A DNA stretch of 64,000 bases from Cyclobacteriaceae bacterium (GCA_028281285.1 JANQKF010000038.1:61570-125569); one strand, 5' to 3'. Counted from the first letter of the stretch, positions 9,275 through 18,842 are shown. Made by a program: numbers and translations. Notes: generated from the letters alone by a model not told the origin.

Positions 9275-10255
9275 TTAGTAACGGTAGCGTGGAGTTCTTA
9301 TGATACGACCTCGGGGATTTCTTATTCTATCTCTTCCTGAAGACTTAAAATTATAAATCAACATCAGTTCGTGAGAGGTAGGTTCTTTGCTATCCCTATC
9401 TGCTACTATAAAATCGAAGGCATATGCCAATGTCAAAGATCGATCACCTAATACATTGTAACCGAACATTGCGGATGCTGATTCTGACTGTCTATAACCA
9501 AGACCAGCCCACAATTTCTCGTTGTACTTCCCAATAACGCTTAAATCAAAACTATAAGTATCCAGACTTACACTTTTTATGAAAACGGTTGGGGTGATCG
9601 TCAACTGCGAGTTAATTCTGTAGTCATAACCCGCACTTAAATAGTAGTGTCGACTTAATTGATTGGAAATTTGATCTTCTCCGAAGTCAAAATTCCCTCC
9701 AATAACGTGATTTGCGCTCAAACCTCCAAAAAAATCTCCTTTTCTATAAAATATCCCTACACCGAGATCAGGTACTACCTGAGACTCCTTACCACTCAAT
9801 CCCGCTACAATATCTCCTGGATCTACGAAAACCAATTCGTCAAAATTCAAACTGCTTGAATAAAAACCTCCTTTGATTCCAGCACTTAGAGTGCCTCCAT
9901 TTCCAAGGTTGAGGTGGTAGGCATAAGAAAGCTGAAATTCAAAATTGTTAGATGGCCCAAGATTATCGTTAGAAATATATAGAGCAGCACCTCCTTTGAA
10001 CTGTGGAAGCGGGTTGTTAATGCTTATCATTTGTGTGTTGGGGGCTCCACCGGAATTGACTGTTCCATCGTACCCAAACCATTGTGATCGATGAATGGCG
10101 GTAAGTTCCACTCCATTGCTCATTCCGGCATAAGCAGGGTTATAGTACAATGGATTGAACATGTACTGTGTGAACTGTGCATCTTGCTGTGCGGAGAGCT
10201 TAACGCTGAAGAGCGTAATCCCAATAACTAGAAATAATCTAGCGTATTTTATCAT
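9275..10255 (-). CDS. porP: PorP/SprF family type IX secretion outer-membrane protein
   Basis: Outer-membrane beta-barrel of about 14 strands related to PorP and SprF. It has a signal peptide (cleavage after KLSAQ) followed by the family signature QDAQFTQYMFNPLYYNPAYAG in shortened form QYMFNPLYYNPAYAG. Amphipathic strands such as TLSAGIKGGFY and SLTLAYAFDF run to the C-terminus. PorP-type proteins act with the GldKN ring or with specific cargo adhesins. Here the gene stands directly before gldKLMN, the arrangement of the P. gingivalis porPKLMN operon, so it is more likely the core PorP than a cargo-specific SprF. A plausible promoter lies just upstream. Confidence 0.9.
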   Translation of the reverse strand: MIKYARLFLVIGITLFSVKLSAQQDAQFTQYMFNPLYYNPAYAGMSNGVELTAIHRSQWFGYDGTVNSGGAPNTQMISINNPLPQFKGGAALYISNDNLGPSNNFEFQLSYAYHLNLGNGGTLSAGIKGGFYSSSLNFDELVFVDPGDIVAGLSGKESQVVPDLGVGIFYRKGDFFGGLSANHVIGGNFDFGEDQISNQLSRHYYLSAGYDYRINSQLTITPTVFIKSVSLDTYSFDLSVIGKYNEKLWAGLGYRQSESASAMFGYNVLGDRSLTLAYAFDFIVADRDSKEPTSHELMLIYNFKSSGRDRIRNPRGRIIRTPRYRY

Positions 10256-10268
10256 AGTCTTGTAACGC

Positions 10269-10300
10269 CAAAAATAACCTAATATTTAGTCTGGCTCCAA
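10269..10300 (-). promoter_or_regulatory. Candidate Bacteroidota promoter for porP-gldKLMN
   Basis: On the minus strand, TTGG (10300-10297) is followed after 20 bases by TATTTTTG (10276-10269), close to the TTTG-N19-TAnnTTTG consensus. The -7 box ends 13 bases before the porP ATG. It would give the secretion genes their own promoter inside a longer run of minus-strand genes. Confidence 0.4.
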
Positions 10301-10345
10301 TATATTACAAGATAACTGTCGGCCTCCCTTAAGGGTTTCGAAAAT

Positions 10346-11125
10346 TTAACCCAAATTATTCGCTTTCTTGATGTAAAGCTCTAAAGCTCCAGTCATAGAT
10401 GGTGCATTTGGAAGGGGTGCTTCAATGTCCAAAATAAGCTGTGCATCTCGAGCAGCTTTAGCCGTTGTGGGGCCAAATACCGCAATCCTGGTGTTGTTTT
10501 GTTCGAAATCCGGGAAATTCACAAAAAGTGAATTGATACCCGAGGGGCTATAGAAAGCGATTATATCGTAGTAAACATCATCCAAGTCTGACAAGTCGCT
10601 GGCAACGGTCTCGTAAATGATTGCCTCAGTATGATCATAGCCATTTTGACTTAAGAATTCGGGTATATCGTTTTTCCTTATGCTAGAGCAAGGAAACAAG
10701 TACTTTTCGTTCTTATGCTTCTTCAAAATCTCAATAAGATCCTGGGCGGTCCTCGAACCGGTAAAAATCTTTCTTTTTCTTACTACGATATACTTTTGAA
10801 GGTAATTGGCAGTTTGATCAGAAATACAGAAATATTTCATGTCAGTTGGCATCTCAATTTTGAGCGCCTTACACATACTAAAGAAGTGATCTACAGCATT
10901 GCGACTGGTAAAAATCACCGCAGAATGACTTAAGATGTCAATCTTCTGTTTTCTGAATTCCTTAACATCAATTGGATCAACCTGAATGAACGGCCTGAAG
11001 TCGATCTTAATTCCATACTTTCTGGCTAGTGTATAGTAAGGTGATTTGTCGTCCGTAGGTTTCGGTTGTGAAACAAGTATACTTTTTACCTCTTTCAGCC
11101 TTTCTTCTGTAATGCTATTCGACAT
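10346..11125 (-). CDS. hemD: Uroporphyrinogen-III synthase
   Basis: Cyclises hydroxymethylbilane to uroporphyrinogen III in cytoplasmic haem synthesis. The 259 residues show the two-lobed HemD pattern: an N-terminal lobe with HSAVIFTSRNAVDHFF near 68-83, a hinge, and a second lobe with DIIAFYSPSGINSLF near 185-200 and RIAVFGPTTAKAA near 214-226. The family is divergent and has no strictly conserved catalytic residue, but these Ser/Thr-rich loops are characteristic. It follows the DUF4271 gene by 33 bases, a common pairing in Bacteroidota. Two other haem genes, hemW (13.6 kb) and hemH (57.2 kb), are in the window. Confidence 0.9.
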   Translation of the reverse strand: MSNSITEERLKEVKSILVSQPKPTDDKSPYYTLARKYGIKIDFRPFIQVDPIDVKEFRKQKIDILSHSAVIFTSRNAVDHFFSMCKALKIEMPTDMKYFCISDQTANYLQKYIVVRKRKIFTGSRTAQDLIEILKKHKNEKYLFPCSSIRKNDIPEFLSQNGYDHTEAIIYETVASDLSDLDDVYYDIIAFYSPSGINSLFVNFPDFEQNNTRIAVFGPTTAKAARDAQLILDIEAPLPNAPSMTGALELYIKKANNLG

Positions 11126-11158
11126 TGGTAATCCCTGCTTTTTCTCCTTGGTTTTCCC

Positions 11159-11848
11159 TTATCCTATCAAATATTTCAACCCAATAAAAAGGGGTATTAA
11201 TTCGGTCGTGCAAATGTACGAAAATATATATAACTTACTATAACCACTGACTTGTAAGAGCTTGAAATAAATCAAGATAGTCCTGTAAAACAGGAAAAAC
11301 ACCAGCATCGGCATCACCAAATTAGCCATAGTTACGAAATCTATTTGCTGGCTGTAAAGCACAAGTGATAGAAGGAATGAAATGGCCAACAAAAAAACCG
11401 AAGAACTGTTGAAGAAATCCGTGAATTGGCGATAGATGCCTCCTCCCAGATTAAAGAGCCAACCGACCAAGTACAGAAATCCGAACTTAAGAAAGATAAG
11501 AAGGAAGGCACTGAATGAAAGCAAAAGCCACTTTAAGATTCCCATCCAAAAACCATTGATTTCAAAGAGGACTGTAAGGACAGAATCAGTTTGTATCAGG
11601 TTCCTTCCGAGAAATAACAATACATATCCTAGTGTCAATGCGTATACCCCCGATAATAGAAGCTGACCTTGCGAGAAGGGCTTTAATGTATTTCCAAATT
11701 CCTCACGCAATCGGAATACAACCAATTTTGAAAAATCAAAGTTGATGCCGAACGCTTTTGGAAACAAAACCTTTATTGTTCCATATAGAACTAGCAACAG
11801 AATTGATACAGTAATGAGTACATTTCGCTCTAATGCAATTGATTCCAT
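11159..11848 (-). CDS. DUF4271 integral membrane protein
   Basis: A 229-residue protein with about six hydrophobic segments (NVLITVSILLLVLYG, LLLSGVYALTLGYVLLFLG, ILKWLLLSFSAFLLIFLKF, SSVFLLAISFLLSLVLY, LVMPMLVFFLFYRTILIYF, ELIPLFIGLKYLIG). It matches the Bacteroidota family DUF4271, whose function is unknown. It lies 10 bases after the BamA-like gene stop and 33 bases before hemD, so it is probably in the same transcript. Its proximity to both an outer-membrane protein gene and the type IX secretion cluster is suggestive but does not define a role. Confidence 0.85.
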   Translation of the reverse strand: MESIALERNVLITVSILLLVLYGTIKVLFPKAFGINFDFSKLVVFRLREEFGNTLKPFSQGQLLLSGVYALTLGYVLLFLGRNLIQTDSVLTVLFEINGFWMGILKWLLLSFSAFLLIFLKFGFLYLVGWLFNLGGGIYRQFTDFFNSSSVFLLAISFLLSLVLYSQQIDFVTMANLVMPMLVFFLFYRTILIYFKLLQVSGYSKLYIFSYICTTELIPLFIGLKYLIG

Positions 11849-11858
11849 TTACTTTTAA

Positions 11859-13610
11859 CTAAAAACGACTAACATATCCGAAATGTACTTTGGACAATGA
11901 TAGGTTAATGCCAGTTCCATCACCTCCGGATCCCAGTGCATATACAAAGTTAAAGATACCTGCATTGGTAGAAAAACTAATTCCGGCTCCAAGACCTACG
12001 GGTGAAAAAGTTTGATCAGTCCCTTCAAATTCACTTTTCAACCTTGCCAAGTCACCAAAAAGGGAGAGATATGAAAATTCATCGAGAAAGAATCGAAACT
12101 CTGTGGTTAAAAAGGCATAAGAAGTGGCGAAGAAGAAATTTTCATTGAAGCCCCGGATACTATTAAATCCACCTAACCTGTAAGCATCGTTGCGAAACAG
12201 CCTATCGTTGAACACCTCGCCAAGCTGAAGACGATTCAGCAAGGTGAGCTGATTGCCAAGTTTGGTGTATTTCTCTCCTAAAAAATTAAATGTATACTGA
12301 AAGGTCTTTAGGCGCACCCCCTGATAGAGTTCGGCAGCAATACCGTTATTCTGGACTATTTTTTTATTTCCGGCAGAACCCTCAATCGACAACCTCAATC
12401 CGTCTTTAGGCAAGAAAGCATCATCAAATTTTTGCCAATTGAATCGTAAGCCATAAGAATTGAAATCAAAGTCTACAAGGTCAGGTAATTCGGTAATTCC
12501 TTCATAGATCGAAGTGGCAAGTAGGTTGGTAGTTTTGAAATCCGAATAGGCACTGAATGAAGCCGTTCCACTGAGCCTGTAGTTCAAATCGACTCTCAAT
12601 GTCCTATTGGTGAACAGCGTATCTTCTTTTAGAAAATCAAAGTCCAAGTCAAGATCAAGGGGGCCCTTGAAGATGTTAGGCTGTTCATAGTCGAGAGCGA
12701 GACTTTGAGAGTTGGTATTGAGTTTCTGCCAGTGAATTCCTATATGCCTTCCAGACCCGAAAGGATTGAATAGTTCCACGTCAAACTGTCCGGTCACCAG
12801 AAAACGGCCGGTATTGGAAGAGTTGGGAAGGAATCCTATGATACCATCGAGTTGATTGATTTTTCTTTCTTCCAGGTTTAGAAAAATGGTTGCCTCGCTG
12901 TTTTGAAAAGTCAATCGAGGTGGTTCCAATAGTCTCAAATAGGAAAGATTGTTAAGTGCTCGACCTATGTCTCTTACCCTCTTTTGATCGAACAGTGCTC
13001 CTTGGGTTATACCGAGATATTTTTCCAGGAATTTTTGTTTAGCCCTTGTAGTTCCTCTTATCTGTAAGGAATCGAAACGAATTGGTGGTCCGGTATCGAA
13101 TTGCAGAATGGCCTCAAGTTGATTATCAACAATCATTAATGAATCGACTTTCAGGGATGCGAAGGGATAACCATTCTCTTCAGCGTAACTCAGTAGCTTT
13201 TCTTCTAAACGGGTGAAAGCCTTGATCCTAAAAGGCTTGCCTAGAAAGTCCTTTTCGCTATAACCAATCTTTCTTAGTAGTGACTTTTCAATGTTCCCAG
13301 GTTCTAATGTCAGCCATTCAAATCGCTCCCCAATGGAGAGGTTAGCTACGGCCTTATTCCCATCGAAGCTTACTTTTTTTACCGTAGCCAATAGGTAACC
13401 TTCTTCGTGAAGAAATTTGAGGTAATTTCTAAGTTCCAACCGCAGTCGGCTTGAATCCTGCATAGTTGCCGGTGCCTTGAATTGACGAATTAAATCTTCC
13501 TTGCCATTTTCAGCGTTAATTTCAAGTACGAATTGTTCTTGACCCGATGCATTGTAGGAGAAGAAAATAAGGATGCAAAGCGAAAGGAACCTTGAAAAAA
13601 AAACCGACAT
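11859..13610 (-). CDS. BamA/TamA-like outer-membrane protein (POTRA plus barrel)
   Basis: A 583-residue protein with a signal peptide (cleavage after SGQ), POTRA-like alpha/beta repeats over about residues 75-255 (for example FDSLQIRGTTRAKQKFLEKYLG), and a C-terminal D15/Omp85-type beta-barrel from about 260. The barrel carries the FRNDAYRLGGFNSIRGF region, which includes the conserved RG of the lid loop L6 (N-x-x-RGF), and ends in Phe as outer-membrane barrels usually do. It is shorter than BamA (about 800) and lacks the full five POTRA domains, so it is a TamA-like or accessory Omp85 protein. Role in outer-membrane protein or lipid assembly is inferred. It is divergent from hemW with only 31 bases between starts. 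Confidence 0.8.
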   Translation of the reverse strand: MSVFFSRFLSLCILIFFSYNASGQEQFVLEINAENGKEDLIRQFKAPATMQDSSRLRLELRNYLKFLHEEGYLLATVKKVSFDGNKAVANLSIGERFEWLTLEPGNIEKSLLRKIGYSEKDFLGKPFRIKAFTRLEEKLLSYAEENGYPFASLKVDSLMIVDNQLEAILQFDTGPPIRFDSLQIRGTTRAKQKFLEKYLGITQGALFDQKRVRDIGRALNNLSYLRLLEPPRLTFQNSEATIFLNLEERKINQLDGIIGFLPNSSNTGRFLVTGQFDVELFNPFGSGRHIGIHWQKLNTNSQSLALDYEQPNIFKGPLDLDLDFDFLKEDTLFTNRTLRVDLNYRLSGTASFSAYSDFKTTNLLATSIYEGITELPDLVDFDFNSYGLRFNWQKFDDAFLPKDGLRLSIEGSAGNKKIVQNNGIAAELYQGVRLKTFQYTFNFLGEKYTKLGNQLTLLNRLQLGEVFNDRLFRNDAYRLGGFNSIRGFNENFFFATSYAFLTTEFRFFLDEFSYLSLFGDLARLKSEFEGTDQTFSPVGLGAGISFSTNAGIFNFVYALGSGGDGTGINLSLSKVHFGYVSRF

Positions 13611-13641
13611 TCGTCTAATTTGACGTTAAATTAACGATTCT

Positions 13642-14778
13642 TTGGCCGGAATATATATCCATATCCCCTTTTGCAAACAGGCATGTCATTATTGTGATTT
13701 TCATTTTACGCAATCAGTACAGCAAATGGATGATATGGTAGACGCCATTTGCGAAGAGCTCAAATTGCAATTTGACTACCTGGAAAGAGAGGCTGTGCAC
13801 ACTGTATATTTTGGTGGTGGAACTCCCTCCCTACTCAATGAAAGTCAACTTAAGCGATTGATGCGAACCATTCGCTTCGAGCATGATCTATCGAGCAATC
13901 CCGAAATTACACTTGAGGCTAACCCGGATGACCTCACTCCGGAGAAACTCGAATTATTTCATCAACATCATATCAATAGATTAAGCATTGGAATCCAAAC
14001 CTTTCATGATCCACACCTAAAATGGACCAACAGGGCCCACACATCTGAGGAGGCAATGGAATGCTTTTATAATGCTCGAAAGGCCGGCTTTGAAAACATC
14101 AGTATCGATCTAATCTATGGCTTACCTCATCAAGATCATTCGCTTTGGAAACTCGATTTGAAAAAGATTGTGAGAATGCGACCGGAACACATTTCAGCAT
14201 ATTGCCTGACCATTGAGCCCAAAACGGCCTTCGGAAAGTGGGTAGAACGAGGTAAAATCGCTGATGTGGACGAAAATTATGCTGCCGAACAGTTTGAAAT
14301 TCTACTGGGTGCCATGGACAAATACGGCTATGAACAATATGAAATCTCGAACTTTTCACAACCTGGATATCATTCTCAGCACAACAGTAACTATTGGAAA
14401 CAGGAAAAATACCTGGGAGTAGGACCTTCTGCACATTCATTTGATGGTACATTCAAACAAGCCAATATTGCCAACAACGCCAAATATTTGAAATCACTGA
14501 AAAAAGGAGAAATTCCTTATGAAGTGATGCACCTCACCGAAGAGGATCGTATCAATGAATATATCCTGACCAGTCTACGAACAAAATGGGGTATTGATCT
14601 GGAACGACTTCGATCCCATCATGAGATTGATCTGTTGGAATTGCATGAGGTTTATCTGACAGATCTTTTAAATAGAGGCATGATATTTATCGAGGACGAC
14701 TTTATCACATTGACCAACAATGGAAAGTTGCTCGCGGATAAAATAGCTGCCGACCTATTCGTATTTACTGAGCTATAG
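13642..14778 (+). CDS. hemW: Radical SAM haem chaperone HemW
   Basis: Radical SAM protein of the HemN/HemW family. It has the [4Fe-4S] motif C11-x3-C15-x2-C18, the glycine-rich GGGTPS motif at about 55-60, and the C-terminal HNSNYW segment typical of HemW. In other bacteria HemW binds haem and delivers it to apoproteins; it does not oxidise coproporphyrinogen as HemN does. The start is TTG: the sequence MAGIYIHIPFC matches the usual HemW N-terminus exactly and no ATG is available. The 378-residue length is standard. Its 3' end overlaps the convergent gene at 14765 by 14 bases. Confidence 0.92.
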   Translation: MAGIYIHIPFCKQACHYCDFHFTQSVQQMDDMVDAICEELKLQFDYLEREAVHTVYFGGGTPSLLNESQLKRLMRTIRFEHDLSSNPEITLEANPDDLTPEKLELFHQHHINRLSIGIQTFHDPHLKWTNRAHTSEEAMECFYNARKAGFENISIDLIYGLPHQDHSLWKLDLKKIVRMRPEHISAYCLTIEPKTAFGKWVERGKIADVDENYAAEQFEILLGAMDKYGYEQYEISNFSQPGYHSQHNSNYWKQEKYLGVGPSAHSFDGTFKQANIANNAKYLKSLKKGEIPYEVMHLTEEDRINEYILTSLRTKWGIDLERLRSHHEIDLLELHEVYLTDLLNRGMIFIEDDFITLTNNGKLLADKIAADLFVFTEL

Positions 14779-15532
14779 CCTCTTTCTTCATTTCCTCGTA
14801 AGAGTACTGGGGAAAATATTGCTCAAAGGACTCCTTCACAAAATTTTCGGGTAGATCGGCCTCCAGGTAAAGTTTTAAAAGCGTTATATCAACTTCGCGT
14901 GTTTTCGCAGGTCCAAGCTTTTCGTTGATGATGTCTACGATATCCTGTGCCAGTTCTGCGACCCGTCTGAGATTTCCTGTTCTGTCTCCGGCAAAGACCC
15001 GGAATTTGAAAAACATCAACCTGTTCTCAGCTTCGAGTACCTTTGCCATGTCACTACTCTTGTCGATGCCGGTTGGGATGTTTTTATAACGGCCAGCATA
15101 TTCAGTCATTAAGCGCTCAGCATGTTCGAGCTTTTTGATTGTAGAATACAACTCAAGAATACTCTCGTAAAGATCAAAGTCAATAATGTCTATTCCTTCC
15201 AGATCGATAGCATATTCAATCACCCTGAAATTATACTGTGGTTCAATATAGCGCCAGCCGTAGAATGGCGCCACTTTGCCTCCATCGGCAATACTGTCCC
15301 ATTCTTGTACCTTGCCTTCCTGGAAATCAGCAAAACGCGGTAGCTCCATCCGCAATTGATCCAGCTCCTTTTTCAAACTCACAAAGACTTTTTCTCGTTC
15401 TTTGTCAATCGCCTGCTGCTCTGAATAACTTTGGAAAACGAAGGCCAGGTAAACCCCGATGAATACCACTAGTAATTCCAGTGATAACCATTTGACCTTG
15501 TCAGGAATGTTATGAAGTTTTCTCAAAAACAT
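14765..15532 (-). CDS. Single-pass membrane protein of unknown function
   Basis: Not recognised as a named family. The 255 residues have a short basic N-terminus, one membrane helix at about 14-34 (WLSLELLVVFIGVYLAFVF), then a helical region rich in Glu, Lys and Arg that is probably coiled coil (about 35-60) and a mostly helical C-terminal part. The topology resembles DUF6090-type Bacteroidota proteins, which have a similar N-terminal helix followed by a helical soluble domain, but identity was not established. It converges on hemW and overlaps its end by 14 bases. Its own start is 133 bases from the DUF721 gene, which runs in the other direction. Confidence 0.6.
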   Translation of the reverse strand: MFLRKLHNIPDKVKWLSLELLVVFIGVYLAFVFQSYSEQQAIDKEREKVFVSLKKELDQLRMELPRFADFQEGKVQEWDSIADGGKVAPFYGWRYIEPQYNFRVIEYAIDLEGIDIIDFDLYESILELYSTIKKLEHAERLMTEYAGRYKNIPTGIDKSSDMAKVLEAENRLMFFKFRVFAGDRTGNLRRVAELAQDIVDIINEKLGPAKTREVDITLLKLYLEADLPENFVKESFEQYFPQYSYEEMKKEAIAQ

Positions 15533-15665
15533 AAACCAAATCGTACTTGAGGTTCCAAAGATTAACTAACTTGCATCACTTTGCAAATTCAGTGCGCCCA
15601 AAGCTGAATAATTACTACCCAAACAGAATATTACGTTGACGAATCGAAAATCCGGTAATGGCCGA

Positions 15666-15950
15666 ATGGGAGAACCTGAATTGGTGGGTAATGCTATCCG
15701 CAATATGCTGAAGGCCTACCATATTGAGGATAAATTTGATGAAGCAAACCTTGTGGCTTCATGGGAAAATGTAATGGGCCCAGCCATTGCCAAGCGGACC
15801 AGCAAAATCTATATTAAGGATAAGAAGCTGTTTGTGTATCTGACCTCTGCCCCACTTCGTCATGAGTTGAATATGTCTCGAGATCGAATTCTTGTGCTTT
15901 TAACTAAAGAGTTTGGCAAACCCATTGTCAACGAAGTAATCATAAAATAA
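15666..15950 (+). CDS. DUF721 (DciA-like) protein
   Basis: A 94-residue protein with the DUF721 signature: VASWENVMGPAIAKRTSKIYIKDKKLFVYLTSAPLRHEL, seen here as WENVMGPAIAKRT followed by LFVYLTSAPLRHEL. Relatives of this family include DciA, which loads the replicative helicase DnaB in bacteria lacking DnaC. That role is possible here but not shown, since short Bacteroidota members are poorly studied. An upstream in-frame TTG would add 10 residues; the ATG at 15666 starts directly before the conserved MGEPELVGNAIRNML region and is preferred. It ends 2 bases before a terminator hairpin. Confidence 0.8.
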   Translation: MGEPELVGNAIRNMLKAYHIEDKFDEANLVASWENVMGPAIAKRTSKIYIKDKKLFVYLTSAPLRHELNMSRDRILVLLTKEFGKPIVNEVIIK

Positions 15951-15952
15951 AA

Positions 15953-15980
15953 AGGCCCCTCAAATGAGGAGCCTCTTCTT
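15953..15980. terminator. Terminator hairpin between DUF721 gene and M16 protease gene
   Basis: AGGC-C-CCTC pairs with GAGG-A-GCCT with one internal mismatch and a short AAAT loop, followed by a T-rich run (15975-15985) and preceded by A-rich sequence. It lies between two convergent genes and can serve both. Confidence 0.7.
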
Positions 15981-15998
15981 TCTTATTCTACTCTTTAT

Positions 15999-18842
15999 TT
16001 AGTTCTTCTTGATTTCCTGATTCAAATCTTTGCCTTTATAAGAGGCAGGAAGTTTCACCACCTTGATCACATTTTCTCCAGTAATGTATTTGTTCATAGT
16101 AGCGACAATCTTCTCTTTGGTAATCGCATTTGCTCTTTCGGCATTCTTAAGAATTAACTCAAGATCATTGCCAGATTTCAAATAAGCAGCAATCATTGAT
16201 TCCCAATAATTGTTTGTCTTTTTGCCTTCATCAAAGTTCTGGATTCTAGCCTTAATCACTTTTTGGAGGTCTTCATCGGTAAAATCTCCATCCTTTACTT
16301 TTTCCAACTCTTTCATTGCTGCTTCTGCCAATGCATCTGCATTTTCAGGGCCGGATGGAAATGATATAGTAAACAAGAAAGTTCCCTTTGGTCTTTCTGA
16401 TGGACTCCATCTCGCACCTACTCCGTAAACACCCCCCATCTCCTCTCTCAAGGTCTCAATCATCTTATTGGTCAGAATTCTGGCGGCAGCATTCATGTGT
16501 CCATTCTCCTCGAGATTTACCTCATAATCTCCCGACATATAAATTGTGGTACTACTTTTTTCATCGACTCCCAGGTAGAAGTTTTTGTCGATTACGCCTT
16601 TTCTTCGCTCGATTCCCACATCTCTAAAAGTCTCATCACTATTATTAGCCGGCAAACTAGCGATATAAGTCTCCAGCAAAGGAGTCACTTTATTCATATC
16701 AATATTACCTACGAATACAAAGGTGAAATCTCCAGCATCTGCAAAGCGTTCCTTGTAGATTCTCAAGGCCTCATTCATATCGATTTTATCAAAGTCTTCC
16801 GGATCAGGGAAACCAACTCTCGGATGCCCTTCGAACAAGAAGTCATTTAACTGGTATGAATACTGAAAATCAGGACTTGACTTGAAGTTGGTCCATTGCT
16901 GCTTCATCCTGTTCGCCCAACCTTTGACCGCCTCTTCATCTGCACGGGGTGAAGTGAAGCGCATATGAACGAGCTGGAAGAATGTCTCCATGTCCTTCAT
17001 ACTTGACACTCCGGAAAGTCCTTCCTCATAAGACCCGATAAATGCACGGACATTCGCAGTTTTGCCAGTCATGAATTTTCCAAGGTCGATCGAGGAGAAT
17101 TCGCCAAGGCCACCAACCGAAGCAACCGCTGAAGCATTGCTCGCATTGAGGTATTCTTCATCTGAATAAAGGGAAGTCCCGCCAAAACTATACGCTGTCA
17201 TTCTCAGCTCATCATTTTTGAAGTCAGTTGGTTTTAGATAGACTTTCACTCCATTGGACAATGTCATCTTTGTAATCCCGGTTACCTCATTAGTTTCAGA
17301 AGAAGTGACGGATCCTTTTTTAGGTGTAGAAGTCATTAAAGCTGATGCAATTTCCTCTTCGGCATAAGGTTCAATAGAAGGATCATTCTTAACACCATCC
17401 AAAATGGCGATGAGCTCGTCTTCGGTTGGAATACCTCCCTCATTATCAGTTTTCGCATTGATTGAAATCGTACGGTTGGTATCTGTTAACCATCCCTTGA
17501 TTAACCCATTGATCTCGTCAAGCTGAATGGTCGGAATGAGTTGCTCAGCAAGCTCAAGGCGTTGCTGTGGGCTCATGATTGAAGACTTTCTAAGGAAATG
17601 CCCAACATAGCTGTTCATAATTCTCCAGGATTCTCTTTTGTCTGCCTCTTTAGCTGCACGATCAAATGAGTTCTTATAGGAAGCCTTCGCTCTTTGCAGT
17701 TCACCAGCAGTAAAGCCATGGCGCCTTACACGTTCATTCTCCTCCATGGCCACCTTTAATCCCCTGGCAAATTCATCACCCTTTACGCTTACATATACTG
17801 TGTACTCATTCTTGTTCCTTACCAATGAACTTCCATATCCACTAAAGCTAAATAAGTACGGTGGATTAGCTTCTTGTGTCTTTTCCCGAAGACGTTGATT
17901 CATCATCTGGGAAAACAATCCACTAACTAATGACTTTCTGTAGCTTTCAAGGTCTTGCTTAGGCTCCTCAGTACCTGGAGTGATATAGTTTACCGCAATT
18001 GTATTCGCAGTACTTTCATCATCAGTGGCAATGGCAACCCGCGTTTCCTCAAAATCAGGCATGCCGTACTCCTCACGCTTTCGCGGATTGGCAGGCATTT
18101 TTATCCCTGAGAAATTCTTTTTGATCTTCTCCTCCATCTCGGCAGGATCAAAGTCACCCACGGCAATCAGAGCCATGAGATCTGGTCGGTACCAGTCTCG
18201 GTAGAATCTTTTGAAAGCTTCGTAGGGAGCATTCTGGATTATATCTGCTTTTCCGATCGGAAGTCGTTCGGCATATTTTGAGCCCTTAAAGATGATCGGC
18301 CAGGTGGCTTCACGCATTCTTTGGAAAGCACCACGACCTAATCGCCACTCTTCCATTACTACGCCTCTTTCCTTATCAATTTCCTCGTTATCAAAAGTGG
18401 CTTTGGACGCCCAATCACTCAATACCAACATTGCTTTATCCAAATTCTCAGGATCATCAGTTGGTGTTGGCAATATGTAAACTGTTTCATTGAAACTTGT
18501 GTATGCATTCAGGTCTCCACCAAACTCAAGACCCATTTTCTGAAGGAAGTCAATCAGATCATTTTTCTTGAAATTCTCAGTTCCATTAAAGAGCATATGT
18601 TCTGAAAAGTGAGCAAGCCCTTGTTGATCATCATCTTCCTGAAGTGAACCTGCGTTAACCGCCAATCGGAACTCTATTCGATTTTCAGGTTTTGGGTTAG
18701 CATGGATATAATAGGTAAAGCCGTTGTCCAACTTACCAATTTTGACATTCGGACTTGTTGGGAGCTGCTGAAAGGCCTGGCCGGTGTTGATGAAAAGGCA
18801 TAAACAGGCCAGTACAGAGAGTGAATAGATTAGTTTTCTCAT
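15999..18842 (-). CDS. M16 family zinc metalloprotease (two-domain, exported)
   Basis: A 947-residue pitrilysin-type protease with a signal peptide (MRKLIYSLSVLACLCLFIN, cleavage near GQA). The N-terminal M16 domain keeps the inverted zinc motif HxxEH at H78-E81-H82 and the third ligand Glu158, 76 residues downstream, so it should be active. The C-terminal half (about 520-900) is a second, catalytically silent M16 domain that helps form the peptide chamber. Bacteroidota carry many such periplasmic peptidases. The gene has no close operon partner: lspA begins 167 bases upstream on the same strand. Confidence 0.93.
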   Translation of the reverse strand: MRKLIYSLSVLACLCLFINTGQAFQQLPTSPNVKIGKLDNGFTYYIHANPKPENRIEFRLAVNAGSLQEDDDQQGLAHFSEHMLFNGTENFKKNDLIDFLQKMGLEFGGDLNAYTSFNETVYILPTPTDDPENLDKAMLVLSDWASKATFDNEEIDKERGVVMEEWRLGRGAFQRMREATWPIIFKGSKYAERLPIGKADIIQNAPYEAFKRFYRDWYRPDLMALIAVGDFDPAEMEEKIKKNFSGIKMPANPRKREEYGMPDFEETRVAIATDDESTANTIAVNYITPGTEEPKQDLESYRKSLVSGLFSQMMNQRLREKTQEANPPYLFSFSGYGSSLVRNKNEYTVYVSVKGDEFARGLKVAMEENERVRRHGFTAGELQRAKASYKNSFDRAAKEADKRESWRIMNSYVGHFLRKSSIMSPQQRLELAEQLIPTIQLDEINGLIKGWLTDTNRTISINAKTDNEGGIPTEDELIAILDGVKNDPSIEPYAEEEIASALMTSTPKKGSVTSSETNEVTGITKMTLSNGVKVYLKPTDFKNDELRMTAYSFGGTSLYSDEEYLNASNASAVASVGGLGEFSSIDLGKFMTGKTANVRAFIGSYEEGLSGVSSMKDMETFFQLVHMRFTSPRADEEAVKGWANRMKQQWTNFKSSPDFQYSYQLNDFLFEGHPRVGFPDPEDFDKIDMNEALRIYKERFADAGDFTFVFVGNIDMNKVTPLLETYIASLPANNSDETFRDVGIERRKGVIDKNFYLGVDEKSSTTIYMSGDYEVNLEENGHMNAAARILTNKMIETLREEMGGVYGVGARWSPSERPKGTFLFTISFPSGPENADALAEAAMKELEKVKDGDFTDEDLQKVIKARIQNFDEGKKTNNYWESMIAAYLKSGNDLELILKNAERANAITKEKIVATMNKYITGENVIKVVKLPASYKGKDLNQEIKKN

